This document shows positions 25,265 to 33,400 of a DNA stretch of 50,358 bases, piece after piece. Location of the stretch: assembly GCA_937873455.1 (NCBI GenBank), contig CALMYG010000057.1:1-50358 (forward strand). The letters are read 5' to 3'. How positions within the stretch are numbered: position 1 is the first letter of the stretch; each line of letters starts with the position of its first letter. Under the pieces are notes generated by a model. The model saw only the letters and a program-made list of their open reading frames with translations. It did not search any database and was not told where the DNA came from. A program made the translations under genes and the position numbers. The DNA is from an uncultured Verrucomicrobiota bacterium. Lineage in GTDB: Bacteria; Verrucomicrobiota; Kiritimatiellia; CAIVKH01.

Positions 25265-25288
25265 CGGACGGGCCCGCGGGCCCGTCCG
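25265..25288. repeat. 24-bp perfect palindrome inside the exopolysaccharide operon
   Basis: CGGACGGGCCCG (25265-25276) is followed at once by its exact reverse complement (25277-25288). In the mRNA this gives a very stable GC hairpin 18 bases after the beta-barrel stop codon and before the kinase gene. No T-tract follows, so it is more likely an RNA-processing, stability or attenuation element than a terminator. Confidence 0.6.
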
Positions 25289-25306
25289 AACTACACGCAG
25301 GTCAGG

Positions 25307-26482
25307 TTAGAGATCCAAGCGCCAGCCGAGCGAAACGCGATTCCGGTCGAAATCCTCGCGCAGGTCGGAGCTTACATCAATGTATTGGTAGTTGAGTTCG
25401 AGCGAATTGCGGGCGTCAAGGCGATACGCCACGCGCAAAGCGGCTTGGCTGATCTCCTCGTCACCGCCGACACTGGCTGCATCAAGCGCCTGATCGGCGT
25501 CGTATTCGCTCAACTGATAACTCAAGGTGCCGTACAGGGAGAGTTTCGCGGTCAGGTCGTGCGCCACACTGCCGAATACAATCGTGCGGTTCTGGCTGAC
25601 GTACGGGAACACATCGGCTTCATACATCGAATAGCCGCCGCCCAGGGAAAGCCGGGTGCGGGGCGAATGAATGTAGGTGATGGTGGCGTCCGCATACGGC
25701 TCGGTCTCATCGCCCAGGCTGGCGTCTTTGAACTTTTTATCCTGTTGTCCCGCACGCAACGTTCCGACAAAACTCTTGCTGGCCGTGTGCTCAATGCCGA
25801 CACCGTAGAAGTCGGAATCGGAACCGCGCTTGCTGAGGTCGTAGCTGATTTCTTCGCGGCGGTATTCGGCCATCACGGTGGTGAAGTCCGACAGTTTTTG
25901 GCGCAGGGTCACGCCCGCCGCCCAAATATCGTAATTGTCCGTGGCGGCCACATCATCACGATCGTATTCCAGAATGGTATAACGACCGCCGATGACGACA
26001 TAAGTGCGGGGAAGCACTTGCAGGTCGAGGTTGGCGTCGGTGACGTTGTAGAGGTAGTCGTCCTTCTCGCGAATGGTTACACCGCGGTCGATTTCCTCGG
26101 GCTGCTCGGCGATACGAAACGTATTCTTGATGCCGATGGCGGCGCGCGGGGAGAAGCGATGGTTGATGACGAGATCGAGGTCGTGGTGCAGATCGGTGTC
26201 ATCGGGCTCGCGGTCGCTCCACCAGGCGAAGGACGGGCGGTAGCGCAACGTAATGAACGTCGGCTCGAGGTCCAACGTGACGCCAAGGTTGATTTCGTTC
26301 AGAATCTTGAACGAGTCGACCTTGTCGGTTTCGCGTTGGTAGATGTTGTCGTCATATTCCAGACGAAGGCGGTTAGCCACAGTCAGCCAATCCAGTACGC
26401 CGCCGGTTTCCGCGGCGACGAGGGACATTTGCGTAACCACGGCACTTACGAGACACAAACTGATGATTCTGATTTTTTTCAT
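25307..26482 (-). CDS. outer-membrane beta-barrel protein of the exopolysaccharide locus
   Basis: The 391-aa protein has a signal peptide (MKKIRIISLCLVSAVVTQMSLVAA) and then regularly alternating amphipathic strands rich in Tyr, Arg and Asp, such as RLRLEYDDNIYQ, FITLRYRPSFAWW, LSLYGTLSYQLSEYD and SLELNYQYIDV. It closes with a strand ending in Leu (RVSLGWRLDL). This is the pattern of 14-18-stranded outer-membrane barrels found in exopolysaccharide loci (BBP2/EpsL-like). A GGAG-type ribosome site precedes the ATG. Position between the exported protein and the kinase suggests it forms or assists the outer-membrane polysaccharide exit channel. That role is inferred from strands and context. Confidence 0.8.
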   Translation of the reverse strand: MKKIRIISLCLVSAVVTQMSLVAAETGGVLDWLTVANRLRLEYDDNIYQRETDKVDSFKILNEINLGVTLDLEPTFITLRYRPSFAWWSDREPDDTDLHHDLDLVINHRFSPRAAIGIKNTFRIAEQPEEIDRGVTIREKDDYLYNVTDANLDLQVLPRTYVVIGGRYTILEYDRDDVAATDNYDIWAAGVTLRQKLSDFTTVMAEYRREEISYDLSKRGSDSDFYGVGIEHTASKSFVGTLRAGQQDKKFKDASLGDETEPYADATITYIHSPRTRLSLGGGYSMYEADVFPYVSQNRTIVFGSVAHDLTAKLSLYGTLSYQLSEYDADQALDAASVGGDEEISQAALRVAYRLDARNSLELNYQYIDVSSDLREDFDRNRVSLGWRLDL

Positions 26483-26514
26483 AGATGCTGCTCCTGAAAG
26501 TTACGTGCGCGGGA

Positions 26515-27123
26515 TTAGTTCGGGGTGACCGGGGGCTTCGGGCGAGGTTTCGGAGGCTCAACCGGCTCTACGATGCGCTCAACAATACGACGAATCGTCT
26601 GCAGGTCGGCGCCGAGCTGTTGTTCATCGGACGGCCGGATATACGGGATGCGGCGAAGCGGGTCGGTGGAAACTTCCACGGCGCGCAGCGCTACCGGAGA
26701 GCTTAGCACCGGCGCTTGACCCAAGGCTTCTTCAATCGTCCCGAACTCAACGCCTACGCTGTTGAGGTAAGCGACCCAGGAAGCGTCGTCCTCAGGGTTT
26801 TCAACTTCGTCGGCGGCGCCCATGGCTTGCACCAGGATGCGGGCGAGGTTGCCGAGGGTCACGACATTCGAGGGCACCCAGCCGTCGCGCGGAGAAATAC
26901 CGTTTTGCAAAAGAATTGCGGTGATGTCCGCCTGTTGGGGATTCGGAGGAAGCATGGCGGCCAAACCCAGCACATTTACCAAAGCTTCAGCCAACTGACC
27001 TTCGGTCATGACGTCGCCTTCGGCAGCTTCCTGAGCATATACGGGAGCGGTAATGACCGCGGACAACGGCGACAATCCCAACGTCGCTACGATTAAAACG
27101 ATCCAACCCACACGATGTTTCAT
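26515..27123 (-). CDS. exported protein with SLH-like segment, first gene of the exopolysaccharide operon
   Basis: The start at 27123 is fixed by GGAGGAG a few bases upstream; an in-frame ATG at 27171 lacks this. The 202-aa product has a signal peptide with cleavage after VYAQ or nearby. The mature part holds two helical stretches (MTEGQLAEALVNVLG and VTLGNLARILVQAMG) separated by a loop containing ISPRDGW, which resembles an S-layer-homology repeat. The C terminus is Pro-rich (PPKPRPKPPV), suggesting a periplasmic linker or peptidoglycan-proximal tail. I do not recognise a named family. As first gene of the exopolysaccharide operon it may anchor the export machinery to the cell wall, but no function can be read from the sequence. 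Confidence 0.75.
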   Translation of the reverse strand: MKHRVGWIVLIVATLGLSPLSAVITAPVYAQEAAEGDVMTEGQLAEALVNVLGLAAMLPPNPQQADITAILLQNGISPRDGWVPSNVVTLGNLARILVQAMGAADEVENPEDDASWVAYLNSVGVEFGTIEEALGQAPVLSSPVALRAVEVSTDPLRRIPYIRPSDEQQLGADLQTIRRIVERIVEPVEPPKPRPKPPVTPN

Positions 27124-27195
27124 AGACTCCTCCACATGATTAAGTTTCGGTAACTTTGTTTGCTTCGGCAAGAAAGTACCCTCACGAATGTATTT

Positions 27196-27224
27196 TTTAT
27201 AGGCTTAACCCTCGCAAGGGTCAA
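27196..27224 (-). promoter_or_regulatory. promoter of the exopolysaccharide operon with spacer palindrome
   Basis: On the minus strand TTGACC (27219-27224) and TATAAA (27196-27201) are exactly 17 bases apart, the best promoter match in the window. The spacer holds an inverted repeat, ACCCT (27208-27212) against AGGGT (27217-27221), that a repressor could use. A second inverted repeat lies upstream: CAAGG (27270-27274) against CCTTG (27280-27284). The leader would be about 65 bases long. Confidence 0.65.
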
Positions 27225-27399
27225 CAGATTTTAGCCGGTTTTTTCCAAGTAGCAAATGTCCACTTAGGTCAAGGATCAGCCTTGGTCCGACTCCGGGCGG
27301 GCGCCGCGGCGAGGGTTATTGCGCCGCAACCCATTAACAAACAAGGAGTAACGATCTATTGGATTGCGTAGATGTCTCCGTGCTGGTAGAATCAACGCC

Positions 27400-28398
27400 A
27401 TGCCGGTAAAAAATTCATATACCTTTGCGCTTTCTCCTGATCAGCAGGAAAAACTCCTGAACCTGCTCGGGCGCGGAAATTTTCGCCCGGTGGATGTTCC
27501 CCACACCCGTATGGCGGTGCTGGGCGATAACGTCAACATCAGCTTGTATAAAAGCGGAAAGTGTGTGGTTCAGGGCAAGGGCGCAACCGATTGGGTGACC
27601 TTTCACCTCGAGCCGGAAGTGCTCGGCGAAGCGCGGTTGGGTTATGAAGATGTACACGATCCGGCCGCCGCCCAACCGCACATGGGCGTTGATGAAAGCG
27701 GCAAAGGCGACTTTTTCGGCCCGCTGGTCATCGCCGCCGCCTATGTCAACGCCGAGATCGTCGACACCTTCCGGGCGCTGAATGTCCGCGACAGCAAGAC
27801 CATCACCAGCGATAAGGTGGCCGAAGACATGGCGGACAAGATCGCCGAGGTGCTGGGCCGGCGCTTTGCCATCGTGACGATCGGGCCTGCCGCCTATAAC
27901 CGCATGTATGGCACAATGAAAAACGTCAACGCCATGCTGGCCTGGGGGCACGCGCGCGCAATTGAGGATCTGCTGGGTGTCGTGCCGGACTGTCCCCGCG
28001 CGCTGTCCGACCAGTTCGGCCCGACCCATCGCATTGAGCGCGCCCTCATGGAAAAGGGCAAACGCATCACTCTGGACCAGCGCCCTAAAGCCGAATCCGA
28101 TCCCGCCGTGGCCGCCGCCTCGGTGCTGGCCCGCGCGGGATTTTTGCGGGCCATGCGCGACCTCGGGAACAAGTTCGGGGTGAAACTTCCCAAGGGCGCC
28201 TCCGCTCAAACCCAGCAAGCGGCGGTGGAGCTCATCGCCAAACACGGACCCGAAGTGCTGCTGGAAACCTGTAAGGGCCACTTCCGCACCGCGGATGAAG
28301 TGTTGGCCAAGGCCGGACACTCCCGGGTCGAAGTGCCGAACCTACCCGCCTCCAACCCCACTCCTTATATAAGGAGAAAGTCGTCGCGGCCCTCATGA
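27400..28398 (+). CDS. rnhC: ribonuclease HIII
   Basis: RNase HIII degrades the RNA strand of RNA-DNA hybrids. The 332-aa protein has the N-terminal TBP-like substrate-binding domain that distinguishes HIII from HII (about residues 1-80). The catalytic domain begins with GVDESGKGDFFGP, giving Asp98 and Glu99. Asp204 (LSDQFGP) and an acidic residue in AESDPAVAAAS complete the site. The ATG at 27400 fits the family N terminus but has no ribosome site; an AAGGAG lies far upstream at 27342-27347, 10 bases before an in-frame ATT (27358) and 16 before an in-frame TTG (27364). A slightly longer protein from a rare start is therefore possible. The stop overlaps the next start by four bases. Confidence 0.92.
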   Translation: MPVKNSYTFALSPDQQEKLLNLLGRGNFRPVDVPHTRMAVLGDNVNISLYKSGKCVVQGKGATDWVTFHLEPEVLGEARLGYEDVHDPAAAQPHMGVDESGKGDFFGPLVIAAAYVNAEIVDTFRALNVRDSKTITSDKVAEDMADKIAEVLGRRFAIVTIGPAAYNRMYGTMKNVNAMLAWGHARAIEDLLGVVPDCPRALSDQFGPTHRIERALMEKGKRITLDQRPKAESDPAVAAASVLARAGFLRAMRDLGNKFGVKLPKGASAQTQQAAVELIAKHGPEVLLETCKGHFRTADEVLAKAGHSRVEVPNLPASNPTPYIRRKSSRPS

Positions 28399-29282
28399 AG
28401 CTGGTGCGTTATGGTGAAGCCGGGCACGAACGCCCCGGCTTGTGGGTCGATGACCCGGCGGGATCGCCCCGCATTCTGGATGTCCGCGGCATGGCCTACG
28501 ACATCGCCGACTACGATGCCTTTTTCTTTTCCCGGCACGGGCTGGCCCGGGTCGCCGCGCTCGCCCGGGAAAACCGCCGCAAGGAAATCCCCGCCGACGC
28601 CGCACGCCTGGGGCCCCCGGTAGCCCGCCCGGGAAAAATTATATGCGTCGGAAAAAACTACGCCGACCACGCCCGTGAATTTGACGCGGTTATTCCCGAA
28701 AGTCCGGTCTTGTTCAGCAAGGCGACCACCTCGCTTCACGGTCCGTTTGACGACGTGATCATCGAGGCCAACGCCGAACACACCGACGCCGAAGTCGAGC
28801 TGGCCGTGGTAATTGGTCGACCAACCTTTCGCGTGAGCGAAGACGAAGCGCCGGGTTGCATCGCCGGGTATTCGATTGTAAACGACATTACCGACCGAAA
28901 GGCCCAGCGTGAAGGGGTGCAATGGTTTCGCGGAAAAAGTTTCGACACGTTCTGCCCGATGGGACCCTGGTTGATCACTCCGGATGAACTCCCGGCGCCG
29001 ATCGCATTGACCCTGCGCTCACGGCTGAACGGGATGCCGCTTCAGGAAGGTCGGACCGACGCGATGTTGTTTGGCGTCGCGCGGTTGATTTCCTTTATCA
29101 GCCGCAACATTTCCCTGGAGCCGGGCGACGTCATTGCCACCGGCACACCGGCCGGGGTTGGTTTCGCGCGCCAACCGCCCACACTTTTGAAGCCGGGCGA
29201 TCTCATTGAATGCGAGATCGAAGGCATCGGCACAATCGCCAACCGCGTCCGCGCCCGTGTTCCGGTTGACTCCGCCGGGTAA
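28395..29282 (+). CDS. fumarylacetoacetate hydrolase-family protein
   Basis: The 295-aa protein has a short N-terminal domain and the FAH C-terminal fold (about 75-290). The loop GKIICVGKNYADH opens the domain. The metal ligands Glu133 and Glu135 lie in AEVELAVVIG and Asp164 in VNDITDRKAQ; the segment GKSFDTFCPMGPW and the end motif TGTPAGVGFARQPP are also typical. Family members cleave or decarboxylate acylpyruvates and 2-oxo-acids in the cytosol: fumarylpyruvate hydrolase, oxaloacetate decarboxylase and relatives. The substrate cannot be decided. Its ATG overlaps the rnhC stop codon (ATGA), implying coupled translation even though the two functions are unrelated. Confidence 0.9.
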   Translation: MKLVRYGEAGHERPGLWVDDPAGSPRILDVRGMAYDIADYDAFFFSRHGLARVAALARENRRKEIPADAARLGPPVARPGKIICVGKNYADHAREFDAVIPESPVLFSKATTSLHGPFDDVIIEANAEHTDAEVELAVVIGRPTFRVSEDEAPGCIAGYSIVNDITDRKAQREGVQWFRGKSFDTFCPMGPWLITPDELPAPIALTLRSRLNGMPLQEGRTDAMLFGVARLISFISRNISLEPGDVIATGTPAGVGFARQPPTLLKPGDLIECEIEGIGTIANRVRARVPVDSAG

Positions 29283-29299
29283 TGGGCGGGTAAAAAAGA

Positions 29300-29329
29300 A
29301 ACGGGAGCAGGTGGAAACCTGCTCCCGTT
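29300..29329 (-). terminator. intrinsic terminator of the HU gene
   Basis: A perfect 13-bp stem (29300-29312 with 29317-29329) has a 4-base loop. Read on the minus strand, it is followed by TCTTTTTTA (29299 downwards), the T-tract expected for termination of the HU transcript. On the plus strand it follows the FAH-family gene but has only a poor T-run, so it may work in that direction with lower efficiency. Confidence 0.8.
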
Positions 29330-29355
29330 CTCTGCGAAGATGCGTTCGCTCGCGC

Positions 29356-29634
29356 TTACTTGCCGAGGATCGCGTCTTTGGCGGCCTTGGCCACGCGGAA
29401 CTTCACGACCTTCTTGGCCGGAATCTTGATGGTTTCGCCGGTCGCCGGATTGCGGCCCGTGCGCGCCTTGCGGGAAACCAACACCAACTTGCCGATTCCA
29501 GGAATCGTAAAGCTGTTCTTCGCTTCCTTGTACGCCAACGCGGCCAGCGCATCAAAGAATCCGTTGACGTCCTTCTTGGACAATCCGGTTACGTCCGACA
29601 ACTTCGCCGCGGTTTGCGATTTGGTCAATGCCAT
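29356..29634 (-). CDS. HU-family DNA-binding protein
   Basis: The 92-aa protein has the full length of HU. The N-terminal helices (MALTKSQTAAKLSDVTGLSKKDV) form the dimer core, and the DNA-binding arm carries the conserved GRNPATGETIKIPAKKVVKF, including the proline that intercalates at the arm tip. The C terminus is basic (RVAKAAKDAILGK). HU dimers bend and compact DNA non-specifically. A GGAGG ribosome site precedes the ATG, consistent with high expression, and the upstream region to 29756 is AT-rich for this genome. IHF is the alternative relative, but the sequence is closer to HU. Confidence 0.95.
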   Translation of the reverse strand: MALTKSQTAAKLSDVTGLSKKDVNGFFDALAALAYKEAKNSFTIPGIGKLVLVSRKARTGRNPATGETIKIPAKKVVKFRVAKAAKDAILGK

Positions 29635-29756
29635 ATACTTGCCTCCAGTTTATTGTACACCTTCGTTGAAATCGCCCTGTGCGATTCAAACTATGCCGGA
29701 TTTTGCTAGGGTTTTCCTTTAATACAAGGATATTTTAACACATTTGAAATGTTTTT

Positions 29757-30317
29757 TTACTCGACAGCGGCATCCGGTATGACCAAGCCGCGCGCGATTT
29801 CCCGCGCTTTTTCCTTGCCCTCGATGTGCGCGATGACCGCGAGCGCGAATACAAATGTCGTTCCAGGACCCTGGCTGGTGATGATCCGATCGTGAACGAC
29901 CACCGTGTTTTCAAGGCGTGTGGCATGGGTTAAACGGTCCGCGGCGAGCGGATGGCACGTGACGTTTTTCCCGTCGATGATGCCGGCCGCCTGCAACACC
30001 AACGGCGCCGCGCATACCGCGGCCACCCAGCGTCCGGCCGCGTGCTGCGTGCGAACGGCGGCCAATACACGCGCGTCTTGCATGATGTTTTCCGTTCCGA
30101 GATTGCCTCCGGGCAGCGCGATGACATCGTAGCCATCCGGGTCGATCTCCGACCAGGTCACGTCCGGTACAAGCTTCACTCCGCGTGATGCCGTCACCAC
30201 GCCATCGCGCAAACCGACTGCATCCACCCGCCAGCCCGCGCGCCGGAATACATCAATCAGAATCACCGCCTCCATTTCCTCCACCCCCTCCGCAAGGGGA
30301 ATCAAAACCCGCGCCAT
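29757..30317 (-). CDS. DJ-1/PfpI-family protein
   Basis: The start at 30317 follows AAGGAGT by six bases; a longer frame to 30371 lacks such a site. The 186-aa product closely follows the DJ-1/YajL pattern: VLIPLAEGVEEMEAVILIDV with the conserved Glu16, DVIALPGG, and the nucleophile-elbow cysteine Cys102 in AAVCAAPLVLQAAG. DJ-1 members act in oxidative stress defence and have been described as chaperones, glyoxalases or deglycases; their main activity is debated. All key residues seem intact. The gene is monocistronic on the minus strand, with 120 bases between it and HU. Confidence 0.93.
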   Translation of the reverse strand: MARVLIPLAEGVEEMEAVILIDVFRRAGWRVDAVGLRDGVVTASRGVKLVPDVTWSEIDPDGYDVIALPGGNLGTENIMQDARVLAAVRTQHAAGRWVAAVCAAPLVLQAAGIIDGKNVTCHPLAADRLTHATRLENTVVVHDRIITSQGPGTTFVFALAVIAHIEGKEKAREIARGLVIPDAAVE

Positions 30318-30403
30318 AACAGTACTCCTTTCCAGAACCATACCGTACCATAATCCCCGAAAACCCGACACCGCGAAACCGGATGCGGTGGAGAGATGAA
30401 CCG

Positions 30404-33400
30404 CTATTCGACGGTTATTCGAATGTACATGCGATCACGTTCCGGCGATTCCAGCCAAAGCCAGTTGGTGCCGGTGACCGCACCGGAAAGGTTGCTCCAA
30501 ACCGGATGGATCAGGTGATCGGTGGCCTGTACGCGGAACGCACGGTTCGTTCCGCCGGTCCACGTGATCGGACGATGAGCAGGTTGCGGATCGCCGAAGC
30601 GAATGCGCAGGTAATCGGCGGCATCGCGTGGATCAGTGCCGGCGCGCCATTCGGCGTAGTCCGTGAAGCCATCGCCGTCGAAGTCGGTGGAGGCGTTCAT
30701 GAGATCAAGGCGATGAACGTATCGCGCTTCCCACTGGTCGGGAATGCCGTCGCCATCCCCATCCCAATCGCTTTCGCCTTCGAGGAACACGTGAACGGCG
30801 GTGTCGGTGAGCAGGTTGGTCACGTGGAGCGTGAGGTCGCCGGAAAGGGCGGCGCTGACGGCGACGGTATGGGTGGGCAAGCCGGTTTGGGTGTCGAACC
30901 AGATCGCGCGGTACGGAGCGTCCGGCCGTGCCATGGGCAGGGTGATCGCGGCCGAGACGGCGGCGACGGCCTGGGTGTTGACCACGCTCCACCACGTGTG
31001 GTCGCGATGGTCAATCCACAGGTAGGCATGGCCGGCGGGGATGTCTTTCTGACCACCGAAACGAAGGGAGGAATGCGCGCTGGTCGCTTCGCTATCGCGG
31101 TAACGGGAGTTGTGCGCCGGGATGCCGTCCATGAACCGGTTCCAGTTGCCGAAGAGGTGATGAAGGTCGTGGTTCCAGATGTTATCGGTAAACCAGTAAC
31201 TCGGATACGTGAAGGCCGGGCCGGACCGCGCCCAAATCCATTTGTGCAACCAGACGCCATGGGTGTCGGCGGCAACACGCGGGTGCTCACCGTAGTTGGT
31301 GGTGTAGAGCGACGCCTCGCCCCAGTGCCCGGGCTTCCCGAATTGCGCGGCGTACCAACTTTCGCTGAATGCACGGTAGTAATGCGCGCTGTCGAACAAC
31401 ACGGCGGGATGTTCATCCGGATAAAGCCAGTTGCCCACCGTGTAGGCGTGAAAATCCGTCGCGTCGGCATCGGCGGCGAAGTCGGCCTTCCATGCGTCTT
31501 CAGCGAGACCAAACCAGGTGGAGGAGGAGACCGGTTTGGGATTGGCTTGCATTTGCCACCAGCGGGCGAGATGGCCGAGGAGGCGAAAGTGATCGGTGGG
31601 ACCCGGCGCCTCTTCATTGACGAATTCAATCCCTTTGAAGGAGCGGAACGCCCCGTAGCGCGCGGCGAGATGACGCCAGTGCCATTCGTGAAGTTTCACG
31701 GTGGGCGCGTTGGTGTCGGGGGTGTTGAAATGCACGGCGCGTCGATCGCGCAGACCGGAGGGAGCGAGGTGGTTGAGCGCCCATTCCTGCTTTTCGTTGA
31801 TGACGGTGCGCAGGTACATCCCGTGGCCCTGCGCTTCGCGGTAGATGATGTCGAGGCCCGCGCCGCGCCGGGAATGAAAATGAAGATGACCGGCGGTCTT
31901 GGGTTGACCGTTGAGCGCGGGACCAAGCGAACCGTCGGGAAGCACTTCATGCACTGCGCATTCATCGACAAACGCCCGGCCGCCGGTGACGTTTTCGAGG
32001 GCGATAACGAGGTTGCGGGCGATCCAGCGGTCGGCGACGAAATCGCCCCACGCGACGTGCCACGGGGTGTCGCCGTTTACGTGGGCAATGATCGCCGGTT
32101 CGTTGGTGGTTTGGCCGGGCTCGGGCCAGTTCGTGAATTTCACGGTCACGCCGTGCGGACCCGGTCCAGCCGGGCCGGTGAGATTCTCGGTACGCCAACG
32201 CACGCGAATGCGGTAGGTCTTGCCCGGTTCAAGGCTGGCTGACTGCCCGTTGAAACCCTGGAAGATGAGCGGGTTCTTAGTCGGATCGGACCAATCCGAC
32301 GGATTGACGTCGAGCTTGAACGCCCCGAGGGCATCGCCGTACGCGCTTTCGAGCGAGAGCATGTAAGCCATGACTGTGCCCTCGGCGGGGAGGGTGCGCG
32401 AGCTCCACGGTTGCCACGAGTTGCCCCAGATCAGGCCCGATGCCCAGAAACGAAAATAGTCGGCATTGCCGATCCCGATGGCGGCAAACGTACTCGTGGC
32501 GTTGAGGGAAAAGCGATGGGCGTCGAATGACCCGAGACCGAAACCGTTGCCGAGAAACGGCGTGCCGTCGGCGAACTCGTAGTACCGCCAATCGTTGGTG
32601 GCAACGTGGATCGGACCGCGGTTGAGTGGGTTCGTCGGTGCGACGACGGTGAAAAAGGCGGTCGGCGAAACCGCACGGCCCCTGGCCTCTTCGGCTTCGA
32701 TGCGCACCGCCCACACGCCTTCGCGTGGCGGCGCGAACCGGGCGGTCCAGACCGGCGCGCCGGTGGGGGTCATCCATTCGACACCCTCGCGTTCTTCGAT
32801 GCGGTAATGCTGTTTAAGAAACGCCGGCACGCGATATTCGGTCGCACCGCCATCGGGCGAGATGATCGCATCCACGGTCACGCCATCGATGAAATCCACG
32901 CCGCGCGGGAGGTCAGGGCTAAAAGGAAAATGCGGATGCGTGGCGGCGGAGCCGATGAGATCGAAGGTGATTTCGGCGGGGTCCCAGCGGGAGATGGTGG
33001 AAGAATGGAATGATGGAAGAGTGAGATTCAGGGGCTCGTGCGGAATAGATCGGACGGAGGTCTCATCGGTGGCGATGTGACCGTCGGCGGTGTGCGCCTG
33101 CAGGAGGATGCGGTTGAGGCCGGGTTGGAGCGGTACCGTGGCGACCCAATTCAGTGTGCCGGTAGCAAGGCCGACGGCATCGCGGTCGGTGCTGTACCGC
33201 ACCGACAAACCGGCTCCGGAGGCACGACCTTGGAGGTGGGCGTTGGAACCTACAACGGCCAGGTTGGTGATGGTGATTCCGTATCCAATACGCGGCGTCG
33301 CGCTCCACATGACATTCGTCTCCACCACGCCGCCGTCGTCATCGGCGACACGCACGCGGGCGGTGTACGTGCCGGGCACGGCGATGCGGCGTTCACCGGA

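Noticed and set aside
29740..29765. Possible terminator hairpin ACATTTGAAATGT with a T-run on the plus strand
   Set aside because: No plus-strand gene ends here; the genes on both sides are on the minus strand, and the stem is short and AT-only.
30383..32242. Plus-strand open frame of 619 codons over the GH-A-like gene
   Set aside because: Same kind of shadow; the minus frame contains TSP3 repeats and hydrolase motifs.
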